Assembly (NCBI GenBank): GCA_020137815.1
Contig: CM035350.1
Location: forward strand, 6,020,180 to 6,084,179
DNA from: Hormiphora californensis
Taxonomy: Eukaryota; Ctenophora; Tentaculata; Cydippida; Pleurobrachiidae
DNA: 64,000 nt
Reading direction: 5' to 3'
The notes below the pieces were generated by a model. It had not been told where the DNA came from, did not search any database, and was given only the letters and a program-made list of their open reading frames with translations. A program made the translations under genes and the position numbers. Shown here piece by piece: positions 1 to 9,879 of this stretch. The number at the start of each line of letters is the position of its first letter. The first letter of the stretch is position 1.

Positions 1-177
1 CCGAAAGGGAGGGTTAGAATCGAACATAACAAGGTTTAGCCATCTTTTACCCCTTTCCCGTCGAATATATAAAGGAGGGGTAGGAGCTTGCTCCACCGAA
101 CCGCCGCAGTTTGAGCTACACAAATTAACACAATATTTAAAAAGTTTTTTGATCAATAAAAGTGTTGACTATTGCAG

Positions 178-3100
178 CATTTACAAGAATTTAAAACACA
201 TTTACACAGTGTACCACCCTACGCTGGCTGCGATTACACTGATGACCTCTGCTGTACACAAGACAAGACACTCTACTACTGGTATACTCAAGTTCTTAAG
301 GTACTTTCTAATCTTCTATTGTTAGTAAATCGTTTCACGGAATAAATATATTATATGAGAGTCAATGTACTGTTTATTTTATCCCATTCGAAGCCAAATT
401 GATTGTGATCCATCAGGTTCCTCGGGCTCCGATAGGATTTCAGGAGATGTTTTGCCGAGTTGTTTTGAAGGGCCTTGCATTGGAACTTGTAGTAGATTCT
501 CATTTTGCATTGATCCTCGATTCTCATTTTGCATTGGAACTTGTAGTAGATTCTCATTCATTTGCATTGGACTTTGCATTGGGCCTTGCATTGGGCCTTG
601 CATTGGATTTTGCATATAACCTTGCATTGGATTTTGCATTGGATTTTGCATTGTGCCTTGCATTGGGCCTTGCATTGGGCCTTGCATTGGGCCTTGCATT
701 TGGCCTTGCATTGGGCCTTGCATTGGGCCTTGCATTGGATTTTGCATATAACCTTGCATTGGATTTTGCATTGCGCCTTGCATTGTATTTTGCATTGGGC
801 CTTGCATTGGGCCTTGCATTTGGCCTTGCATTGGGCCTTGCATTGTATTTTGCATTGGGCCTTGCATTGAGCCTTGCATTTGGCCTTGCATTGGGCCTTG
901 CATTGGGCCTTGCATTGGATTTTGCATATAACCTTGCATTGGATTTTGCATTGGATTTTGCATTGGGCCTTGCATTGGGCCTTGCATTGGGCCTTGCATT
1001 GGGTTTTGCATATAACCTTGCATTGGACCTTTCATTGGGCCTTGCATAGGATTTTCCATATAACTTCGCATTGAGACTTTTATCGGGCCTTGCATCGGAT
1101 CTATATTTCGGTTTAAATTGACGCCATGCAGGCCAATTTGAGAAGATTCTGGGGTGACTGTTTCCGGGTTCTGACCAATCCACTTTTCCACAATTTTCAT
1201 AATATCGGCAAAAGGGACTCTGAAGACAAGATCTTCATCCTCTAATATTGGGTATGGTAGCACATCTGGGTTTACTACCGATAGTTCGGGTACCTCTGGA
1301 TTTGGATCCGATAGTTCGGGTACCTCTGGATTTGGATCCGATAGTTCGGGTACCTCTGGATTTGGATCCAACACGATGTCGATGTTTTCGGGTACAGCTG
1401 GTAAATGCACTACCACCGGAACCGCCGGATCCACAATAAAGTCGTAACCCATTTCATCCTTATGTTTGGTGGGGGTCATTGGCCGGGTGTTTGGTTTGAG
1501 TGATGGCCGGGTGTTTGGTTTGGGTGTTGGCAGGGTGTTTGGTTTGAGTGTTGGCCGGGTGTTTGGTTTGAGTGTTGGCCGGGTGTTTGGTTTGAGTGTT
1601 GGCGGTTTGAGTGTCGGCGGGGGAGACTCCTTATCCAACCATGCATCCACTCCAACGTCGTTGATAGCTCTAAGGTTTCGAAATGTCTCCTTCAGCTTCC
1701 CACTCCATTGACTAAATCGATTCATAGACTCCTTAGCCTGACGTGCCATTCGCTTCTTGGATAAATCCTTAAGCAAATTCCTCGTCTTCTCGATATTGTC
1801 CTCCACTTTTTTAGGGTCAGTTGTGGCATACCACCACCCTAATTCCGTCTCAGCCAAAGACTTAAACTCAGAGCTTTTCATGTAGTGCTCTCTAAAGCTT
1901 GGCTCAATCTCTTTGGCAAGCGCATTCCCAATTCCCCAGAGAGTGGTATCATCCCTTTTGAACTCTTGGTGGATCTTTTCAGATAAAGTGGGAAGTTTGG
2001 CATCATTTTTAACGTACTGACTGATTGTTACATTCACTAAACAGGCACCGGTCATGAGTTCTGTGCACGAGTCGACCAATCTCTTCTCCGCCTCGAAGCA
2101 GACTTGATGGCGCTCCGCTTTCGTGTGTCTCCTGATGACGTGAACAAGTTTCCCGAAGTCCATGTTCCGGGTGTAATAATAACTCTCAAAAGATGGGAAA
2201 ATTGAAAACCATCTCGTCAGCCGGAGCATCTCAGTACAGTCATTAACCTCATCTTCAGATAGCCATCCTTGACCCACCAGCACCCCATTGACATAGACCA
2301 TGATATACCTGTCGTTCAGGTAGATGCTATAGGGAAGCTGCTGTATATCATCACCCTCAATCAAGTCAGGGTTTATCTGGATCCTGTTACAATACTCGAT
2401 ATCAAGATAGTATTCCCCTGTTAAATTGATGTGATTCCAGTGATCATAACCCAGAACCAGGGAGCCTCGGTGGTACAGTGTCGGGGAGACATCACCGAAA
2501 AACCAAAACATATGATGACTGCTGTTGTGTTGCGGTTGTTGTGGTTGAGTGATGGTCTCCCTGCCAATGTGTAACAGTGTGTTATTAGTTTTCACCGGTA
2601 CAAACCGGTATCCCATCACCCCAAAACCCGTCTCCAGACCCGTGATGTCAACTTCACCAGATATGATAAACTGGTCCTTACACCAAACCACGACCCCATC
2701 AGCGATACCTCCGTTACAGTTGAATGTTGAGTCTGTGTCGTTCTGAAAAGTACACTCCTCCGTAAAGTTGAACCAGAAAACCGAGACTGAGAGATCATGC
2801 CCCGGTATGTCGGTGTCTAATGTAATATCCGAAATGTAGACCTGTCTGAAAAACCTGAAGTAATACCAGTTCTTAGCATGGGAAACCTCTGGTAGAGAAC
2901 CATGGGGATCACCTGCCACTGTTTCATTCGCCCCCTCCAAGGACCCTGCTAGTACCCATTCGGGTGTCAGCTCACCCCAGTAGGCATCTTCTAAGCGGGG
3001 ATAATGGGTGTCATTGGCTCCTAGATCAATCATCAGTTGTCCAATGTTGCCATTATGGTACCGATAGTTGAAATCGGCGTGTGTTATGAACCCGGTGGAA

Positions 3101-6100
3101 AGGGACGTCTTATGCGAGGTAAATAGTCCGAAATACGGGCTAGAATATGTTCCATATTCAACTCCGAAACCTTGAAAAAATCTATTGTTCGGAATGTTCG
3201 GTCTAATGGTTGAAGGCTGGTTGGAGTTGTCGTTCCATTCATCAACACCTAGAGGAGCAGCTCCTCTTTGAAGAACATTGTCGGGTTTGTAGTCGGATAA
3301 AGCCTCAGGTCGAGATTCTACCCGGGCCAAGGGGAGCTGAGGTTCCCAAGATTTCAGTCCGTCAATCCTTCCCTCAACCACAAGGGCAGGGAGGAGGAGA
3401 AAGAGGTGAAACAATCGAACAAGCATTAGCGAGAAATGAGCCAGATTTTAGCATGTATCAATCTTTTCAAGATCTCCTTGGGATCTTCTAGGCAACCTTT
3501 AGGCATGCACTTGGGTCGTTCCAGCTAAGAGGATGATGAGAGCTCCTTGATCCATAATTACTATTAGAAGAGTGGCTCCCGACCTCTTTGACATAATATA
3601 AAGGAAGGGACCTGTTCATAAATTGTTTGCTGTTATACGGGCAATAACATGAATAATATGGTACATCAGCTTGTTGGTTAACGTACTATAATTTCAGGCA
3701 AGTCCATCGATAAGTGATTTTGGTGCTGGTCCATCCTGGGAGTTAATTGTATTCCTCATTCTCGCCTGGGTCGTCACATACCTGTGCGTCTTTCAGGGGG
3801 TTAAGAGCACTGGAAAGGTAAGCAATATAAAGACATGTCTCAATATACTCTTTAACAACACGGCTATTATATAGCACCTCCCTGAACAACAACGTATTGA
3901 TATCAATTAATATCAATTTATATCAATTTATATCAATTAATCATTGACTACCTGGATCGCAACTCTCTTTTGGGCAAACATCAGTCTGGCTATCGTGTTG
4001 GTCACAGTTGTGAAACGCTATTGGCAAGCATGTTCGATGACATTCTAGGGGAAATGGATAAAGGAAACGTAGTAGCTCTTATCTGTCTAGATATGAGTGC
4101 TGCTTTTGATACGGTTGACCATGGAAAGTTGTTGGAGGTGTTGCAGAAACGGTTTGGAGTGGATGGTGAACCTCTCCGATGGTTTAAAAGCTATTTGAGT
4201 TCCAGATCTTTTAGAGTTTCGGTCGGTGATTGCCTTTCGGAAACCCTTGCTTTACTTTGTGGAGTCCCTCAAGGGTCCCTCCTTGGTCCTATTTTGTTCC
4301 TACTCTACATCGAGGCTGTACAAGATATTGTGGAGCCATATGGACTCCGGATAAAGTTATATGCAGATGATTCCCAGCTCTACGTGAGTCTGGTTCCTAC
4401 GGATGCTGCTGGCTGGGTTGAGGCAAAGGTGGATATTGAGGAGTGTCTGGCGAAGGTGAAGAGGTGGATGGTAGGGCAGTGGTTGAAGTGTAATGAGGCC
4501 AAAACGGAATTCATCCTGCTTGGAAAGCGCAGTTCTCTAAGCAAAGTCTCTTTTGATCCAGTTATTAACTTTGGAGGAACGGAAATCTCCCCCAGTGAAT
4601 GTAGTGGAACAGATGGTAAAACCCTGGGAATTCTCTTGGATCATAACCTTGGCCTTGAACGACAGGTTAACAATGTGAGGAAACAGTGTGGACTGATGTT
4701 ACGAAACCTTTGGCAACTGCACAGGTGTTTTGATATCCCAACAAAGATAATGTTGGTCAAACAGTTGATTTTATCGAGGATAGACTACAGTAACATTCTG
4801 TATTGTGGACTTCCTGGTCGAGTTCTCAGTGGGCTCCAGAAGCTTCTCAATGCCTGTGTTCGTTTTGTATTTAACCTCCACGGACACCAGGACAACTACA
4901 TGGAGTATTTCAGGCAATGTCATATTTTACCGATCTCCTACAGGTTGGACTTCAAAGCATGTTTGATTGCCTACAAAATAGTCAATGGAACAGCCCCGTG
5001 TTATCTCCAGGATTTGGTGCCACGTGATGAGACTTGGGGAACCTCTAGGACAACGAGGATGACTAATGTTCCGGATCCCTATAGGTTAAAACATCCAAAG
5101 ATGACCAGTATCAATGCCAACTCTAAGTTGAGACGTAGGAGGTTATCAGTATTCCTGCCCTCTGTCTGGAATGAGCTTCCTCTTGAGCTCAGGTCAATCC
5201 CCAATGTGGATACTTTCAAAACCCGGCTGAAAACACATCTCTTCGTTGGTGCATTTGGAGTGGGTGATGGGGAACCCATGGCTGAGTTGTAATGTTTGTT
5301 GTAGTTGTGGGGCCTGCGGGCAATCAGTGTCATCCTCTCTCTAGCCATGTTATTAATTCATTACCTAGTATCCTTTTTTCGAGCAGGTGTGAGTATAGTG
5401 TGTTTTAATTTATATCTACAGGATTATGGGACCAGTTATTCCCTCAGTTTTATAAGTCAAGTTTATTTAGTCGTCTATATATTGTTTTTCAACCAGAGCT
5501 GTTCGAGTGTGTCATATAAGTAGTCGAGGATATACCGCTCTGATGATTCGGCGGAACATCGTCAATATTTTGACATGTCTCTGTCGGGTATGGGCGGTAT
5601 ATAAGCGCGGAATATTATTATTATTATTATTATTAATATATTACAGGCGGCATATTTCGCAGCGACCTTTCCCTACATCTGCCTGTTCATCTTACTGATC
5701 AAGGGTCTAACCCTGCCTGGTGCGGACCAGGGATTGAAGAAACTTTTCACCCCAGATGTAAGTACGAAGTAGGGCCCGATCCATTATTATAGAAGATGAC
5801 ATAACTAATAATTAGCTTCAATTAGCAGTTAGTTAGATCTGGATTGTTGAAACTAATTCTCCCGCTCAGTTTGCCGCACTATTAAAACCAACAGTGTGGA
5901 TCAAAGCGGCAACCCAGATTTTCTTTTCTCTGAGTCTTGGTTTTGGTGCCCTGGTCGCCTTTGCGTCCTTCATGCCCTACAAGAACAACATCACAAGGGA
6001 TACCTTGATTGTGGCAGTTATCAACTCCTTCACGTCTGTAAGTAAACCTTACCTCCAAAAATAATCGTTATTGTAAATAAATATATCTCCTTGTCTAATG

Positions 6101-8213
6101 ACTCCCCCTCCCAGATTCTAGCTGGTGTGTGTATTTATTGTATCTTGGGATTTAGAGCACACGAAACGGGAAGAAGTCTGGATGAGGTATGATCATATCA
6201 ATTCAATGTGACACTCTTTTTCACCCATTTTTACACCAATCAATTAATGTATGCTTTCTCGTTGGTGGCGCAGTCACCTCTCTGCAGCTTCACGGACCTC
6301 AATTTGCCGCACTACGTGCAGGAGTAAGGGTGACTGCGTCACCAAGCTTTCTCACACTCTCTTTCACCCTTTACACACCTGCTGTTTGGTACCCGTTTTG
6401 ATTATCTTGTCCAGAGTACGCACCAAAAACCCTTTGCACACTCTAATACCCTTCTTTTAGGTGAGCTATGGCGCAGGGTTGACCTTTATCGCAATCACAG
6501 AAGCTGTCAGCAGGATGGAGGGGACGCCATTTTTCGCTTTCGTATTCTTTTTTATGCTCTTCAATCTGGGTGTTAGCTCACAGTTTGGTACCCTGGCGGG
6601 TCTTGTAACCCCCCTATATAACGATCTAAAGGTCTTTGGAAAGGCCCGGAAAGAGATATGTGTGGGTAAGTTCTGATATTATGATATAGTGAGAGGGGGG
6701 TACTTCCTTGTTAGCCTAACAATGTTAGCGAATGGTAGAGTGACTTCCTCCTCAACGGAAGCGGGAAGGAGAGCCTAACGACTTTTCCTTTTTAGCATTC
6801 CTCTCTGTGATTTTCTTTGGTATTGGTATCATCTTTACGCCCGGCAATGGACAGTATATCCTTGATGTAAGTATATAACTACCATATGGCTCGATTTGGA
6901 TATTCTAAATGACACCTTATGCCTCTGAAAACAACCCCACATAATACTGATTGGCTGATAACTAGTCACGTGACCTAAATAACGAGTTCTGATTGGTTGT
7001 TTACTTGTTTCGGTCGGTTCCTGCCACATATGTTTATCATCCATATTGTTCTCTCTCAGCTATTCAACAACTATCCTGTTACGATGCCACTACTAGTCGT
7101 CAGTATCACTGAGGCCATAGCTATAGGGTGGATATTTGGAATCGAGAAGTAAGAATAAGACCCCCCCCCATAACTGATTCAGCATCATATAGCAAATCGA
7201 ATATAGATAATACCATGTCATTACATACTTTTCTTTTCATTTTCCCAATTCTGACCTCATCATTTCCAGTTTTGACTTGGCTATCCGTGATATGACTGGT
7301 GCTCCTTGCCCCTTATACTTCAAGATCTGCATCAAGTTTGTCTCTCCTGTTCTTATGATATTCCTGCTGATCTGGACACTTGTGGATGCCATCATGCACC
7401 CCCAGACTTACGATGTCTTCGTGAACTGCAATCCCGTAAGTTCACCACCACTCATCTCAATTTGAATCTCCCTGAATAAAGATCTGTACCTATCTGCTAG
7501 ATTTTAGGCCTGAATAAATCTTTATCTGCTAGATTTTAGGCCTGAATAAATCTTTATCTGCTAGATTTTAAGCCTGAATAAATCTTTATCTGCTAGATTT
7601 TAGGCCTGAATAAATCTGTAGGTCTGCTAGATTTTAGGCCTGAATAAATCTGTAGGTCTGCTAGATTTTAGGCCTGAATAAATCTGTAGGTCTGCTGATT
7701 TTAGGCCTGAATAAATCTGTGGGTCTGCTAGATTTTGCCCCATTTATAAGATTTATCCCATCCCAGGACGACATTATCAACAACAGGACAGCGCAGTATA
7801 CTCAGAATCTAGTTCTCCCCGAGAGTGCACGTGTAGCTGGAGGGTTTATGGTGGCCCTGTGTACTGTACCAGTGGCCGTGTATGGAATCTGGAAACACAT
7901 GACTATCAAGGAAATCAAAGAGTGCATCAATGGAACGTATGTTACATGTGGGTTACATGTGGGTTTCTAACGGGTGCGGCGAGATACTGAGAGAGGGTTG
8001 AAGGGAGAAGTTGAAAAGGGGAGGGGATCGGGAGGGAATTTGGTCGGAAAGGGGCCATGATATGGGGGGTTACCAGCAGTGTTTAAATAATAATGCGTTT
8101 TAAAATAACGTATATTACATAAGTAAACTTGATTTTAAACTGATATTCCACACCCCTGCAGGAGACAATACGTGATAGGAGAGACGAACAGGAAGGGAAG
8201 ATGTAACCGTTAA
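178..8213 (+). CDS. SLC6-family Na+-coupled neurotransmitter/amino-acid-type transporter, 5' exons outside window
   Basis: Eleven exons fit one frame: 178-300, 3698-3817, 5647-5757, 5870-6037, 6115-6186, 6461-6665, 6796-6866, 7060-7148, 7270-7435, 7767-7936 and 8162-8213 (1347 nt, 448 aa plus TAA), all with GT-AG borders. Family landmarks seen are an extracellular-loop-2 cysteine pair (CDYTDDLC), a TM4 exon ending [15 protein letters not shown], the TM6 segment [24 protein letters not shown], and SQFGTL in TM8. SLC6 proteins are plasma-membrane Na+/Cl- symporters with 12 membrane segments; the exons for TM1-TM3, including the first substrate and Na+ site, must lie left of position 178. The substrate cannot be told. 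The intron 301-3697 holds another gene on the minus strand, and 3818-5646 holds a retrotransposon fragment. The 448 residues fit the C-terminal three quarters of a typical ~600-aa member. Confidence 0.9.
379..3426 (-). CDS. Secreted low-complexity-tailed protein of unknown family, 1015 aa, single exon
   Basis: The frame is open from an ATG at 3426 to a TAA at 379. It begins with a hydrophobic signal peptide ([15 protein letters not shown], residues ~4-19). Residues ~70-480 look globular, rich in aromatics and cysteine, with many N-glycosylation sequons (NDT, NET, NFT, NNT, NSS, NLT). A charged helical region follows (~480-610). The tail is all repeats: TLKPNTRP-type threonine/proline units, three copies of [10 protein letters not shown], then ~200 residues built from PMQG/PMQN tetrads with periodic YMQ. 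An AATAAA signal on the minus strand (373-378) follows the stop at once. I do not recognise the globular part. The Pro/Met/Gln tail suggests an extracellular structural, adhesive or mineral-associated protein, but that is inference. It lies wholly inside an SLC6 intron on the other strand. Confidence 0.8.
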   Translation of the reverse strand: MLVRLFHLFLLLPALVVEGRIDGLKSWEPQLPLARVESRPEALSDYKPDNVLQRGAAPLGVDEWNDNSNQPSTIRPNIPNNRFFQGFGVEYGTYSSPYFGLFTSHKTSLSTGFITHADFNYRYHNGNIGQLMIDLGANDTHYPRLEDAYWGELTPEWVLAGSLEGANETVAGDPHGSLPEVSHAKNWYYFRFFRQVYISDITLDTDIPGHDLSVSVFWFNFTEECTFQNDTDSTFNCNGGIADGVVVWCKDQFIISGEVDITGLETGFGVMGYRFVPVKTNNTLLHIGRETITQPQQPQHNSSHHMFWFFGDVSPTLYHRGSLVLGYDHWNHINLTGEYYLDIEYCNRIQINPDLIEGDDIQQLPYSIYLNDRYIMVYVNGVLVGQGWLSEDEVNDCTEMLRLTRWFSIFPSFESYYYTRNMDFGKLVHVIRRHTKAERHQVCFEAEKRLVDSCTELMTGACLVNVTISQYVKNDAKLPTLSEKIHQEFKRDDTTLWGIGNALAKEIEPSFREHYMKSSEFKSLAETELGWWYATTDPKKVEDNIEKTRNLLKDLSKKRMARQAKESMNRFSQWSGKLKETFRNLRAINDVGVDAWLDKESPPPTLKPPTLKPNTRPTLKPNTRPTLKPNTLPTPKPNTRPSLKPNTRPMTPTKHKDEMGYDFIVDPAVPVVVHLPAVPENIDIVLDPNPEVPELSDPNPEVPELSDPNPEVPELSVVNPDVLPYPILEDEDLVFRVPFADIMKIVEKWIGQNPETVTPESSQIGLHGVNLNRNIDPMQGPIKVSMRSYMENPMQGPMKGPMQGYMQNPMQGPMQGPMQGPMQNPMQNPMQGYMQNPMQGPMQGPMQGQMQGSMQGPMQNTMQGPMQGQMQGPMQGPMQNTMQGAMQNPMQGYMQNPMQGPMQGPMQGQMQGPMQGPMQGPMQGTMQNPMQNPMQGYMQNPMQGPMQGPMQSPMQMNENLLQVPMQNENRGSMQNENLLQVPMQGPSKQLGKTSPEILSEPEEPDGSQSIWLRMG
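460..1090 (-). repeat. Coding minisatellite: PMQG/PMQN 12-bp units
   Basis: About 50 units of 12 bp encode P-M-Q-G or P-M-Q-N, with YMQ at higher-order intervals. The block [12 protein letters not shown] recurs, so the array has a nested periodicity. Because 12 is a multiple of three, copy number can change without breaking the frame. Long plus-strand open frames here are side effects of the repeat. Confidence 0.9.
1271..1369 (-). repeat. Coding minisatellite: three [10 protein letters not shown] units
   Basis: Three almost identical 30-bp units encode the decapeptide [10 protein letters not shown], and a fourth diverged unit reads VNPDV. They lie between the TLKPNTRP and PMQ repeat blocks of the orphan secreted protein. 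Confidence 0.8.
1462..1625 (-). repeat. Coding minisatellite: TLKPNTRP units
   Basis: A tandem array of roughly 24-bp units encodes T/S-L-K-P-N-T-R-P in the orphan secreted protein. Units differ by few substitutions, which points to recent slippage or unequal exchange. Confidence 0.8.
3940..5640 (+). mobile_element. 5'-truncated CR1/L2-type LINE with (ATT)n tail, in SLC6 intron
   Basis: The open frame 3970-5292 (440 aa) is the reverse-transcriptase half of a CR1/L2-like ORF2: [38 protein letters not shown], then the catalytic YADDSQLYV box and the usual C-terminal thumb/connection region ending in KTRLKTHLF. The endonuclease and palm start are missing, as in ordinary 5' truncation. A 3' UTR of ~320 bp ends in an (ATT)n run at 5611-5636, only a few bases from the next SLC6 splice acceptor at 5646. 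The frame is unbroken, so the insertion is fairly young. It is read in the same direction as the SLC6 gene. Confidence 0.85.
7468..7745 (+). repeat. Intronic minisatellite, ~32-34 bp unit, about eight copies
   Basis: Units beginning TCTGCTAGATTTTAGGCCTG and ending in AATAAATCT are repeated through the intron between SLC6 exons 7270-7435 and 7767-7936. Two unit variants (ending CTTTA or CTGTAGG) occupy the left and right halves, so the array grew by local duplication. Confidence 0.85.
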
Positions 8214-8365
8214 GGTTAACTACTGCGCAGAAGAGTGTCCTAGCGTGGTGTAGGGGGACATAATTATACTGAATTAGAACTGTTCATTGCTCTCCGGTGT
8301 TATAGGCTTCATGTTCAGAGACAAGTGTGCAATAATTGTGTGAGGAGTTAGTAGGTAGTGCTGGT

Positions 8366-8739
8366 ATAAGGAACCATAATAAAGTTCAAGAGCCTCCAAG
8401 ACACCCAAGACGCACCCAATCGAAAGACCACACCTGAGAGCGCACCACACCAAAAAGAGACCACTCCAAGAGCGCACCACCTCCAGAAGACACCACTTCA
8501 AGAGCGCACCACATCAAAGAGAGCTCCCCATCCAGAGATCCACGCGCGGGACACCACCCAAAGAGACCAGCGCGGCGTTGTATTTGCGCGTGCGGTCTCT
8601 TCTGCGCGTGTGTCCCCTGCGCGCGGTATCTTCTGGATGGGGAGCTCTCTTTGATGTGGTGCGCTCTTGGAGTGGTGTCTTTTGGAGGTGGTACGCTCTT
8701 GGATGGGGTGCGCTCTTGAACTTTATTATGGTTCCTTAT
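8366..8739. mobile_element. Foldback element, ~374 bp
   Basis: The two ends are inverted copies: ATAAGGAACCATAATAAAG at the left and its reverse complement at the right. Complementarity continues imperfectly inward through units such as AGAGCGCACCAC / GTGGTGCGCTCT to a GC-rich centre near 8560. There is no coding capacity. It lies just downstream of the SLC6 stop codon, possibly in the 3' UTR. Confidence 0.7.
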
Positions 8740-9640
8740 TAGGAAATCTATGACAAATGTATTTTATTTGCTAGGTTTTGGCGGCATGACTATGAGTCAG
8801 ATTATGCTATAAAACTGAACTTGAAGTTGAAGAGAGACGTTTTATTTTTAACTAGGTTTTGACACTTAAAATAGGACACTGTTTTATCTGGATTTCTATT
8901 GTTTTAGGAGAGCTAGTGTTAATGTTCGGCCCTTTTTATAAATATTACACCTCATAGATACCGAAATATTACACCTCATAAATACCGAAATTGGTAGTGG
9001 TTAAAGTTGACATGAGAGTGTGACACTGTCAGTGAGATTAAATTGAGAATGAGACTGAGAGTGAGAGACTCACAGTCACACTCTCTCAGAGGAACTGATT
9101 GAAACTGAAAGAAATGTTATTATAACATACTTTATAAATTTATCGTAAACTAATTGAATGCCCGAGAAATGTGTACCTCATTTGTTGGCAGCGAAGCTTC
9201 GTACGGGGGATTATGCGACGTGCCCAATGGCCAATACAACTTAGTTTATTATTTATTTAAGTGAAAACCGCGTTCGCTAGAAACTTTTAAAAACAACGCG
9301 TTACTACGCCGCGCAAAAAGACGTCGTGGCGCGGCGCGCGGTAGCTTGCGCAAAAATCCACAAATTCGCAGTTTTAAAAAATGTTTGCTTTCCTGTTTTT
9401 TCTCATTTTTTCGTTTCAGTTTTCGGCCTGTGCATCTGCGCCGCAGATTCTGCGGACACCCACGCGCGCCTCCCCGACGGCTTACCAGGAACCGGAGATA
9501 TCTCAGATATAAGTTGTGCCAAATCAAGGGTGGACAGTTTAGAAAAAACTCAAAAATCCGACGTGTGGAGTGCCGACAAAAAAGGGGCCAAGAAAAATGG
9601 GGAATATAAATTATAAATGGACACCAAAATTGGGGAAGTG
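8740..9640. other. Intergenic stretch, no gene seen
   Basis: AT-rich sequence with a short GAGACTGAGAGTGAGAG-type run near 9045-9090 and a GC-rich palindromic patch (GCGCGGCGCGCG) near 9330. No supported coding region. Confidence 0.5.
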
Positions 9641-9651
9641 GGTGTGGAATG

Positions 9652-9872
9652 GTTACAGTGAGGTGTGGTGCAGTGGAGTGTGTTGGACTTTACTTACAGA
9701 AGTACAGTCGGTATGGTGTGGTGCAGTGGTCAGTGGAGTGTGTTGGGCTTTACTTATAGAAGTACAGTCGGTATGGTATGGTATGGTATGGTGCAGTGGA
9801 GTGTGTTGGGCTTTACTTATAGAAGTACAGTCGGTATGGTGTGGTGCAGTGGAGTGCTGCTGCAGTGGAGTG
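9652..9872 (+). repeat. Satellite-like array A, ~53-bp unit
   Basis: About four copies of a unit containing GTACAGTCGGTATGGTGTGG and TGTGTTGGGCTTTACTTA. The same unit reappears at 13186-13460. The reading frames through it are incidental. Confidence 0.8.
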
Positions 9873-9879
9873 CTGCTGC

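Noticed and set aside
399-1183. Long plus-strand and alternative minus-strand frames rich in Leu-Ala-Leu-Gly or Asn-Ala-Arg-Pro
   Set aside because: They are other frames of the PMQ 12-bp coding repeat; only the 1015-codon frame has a signal peptide and a non-repetitive domain.
7468-7745. CRISPR-like array
   Set aside because: Units are contiguous without unique spacers, and this is a eukaryotic intron.
8381-8530. Possible coding repeats in the CACCAC/GAGCGCACC block after SLC6
   Set aside because: The block is one arm of a foldback, with its mirror at 8630-8720.
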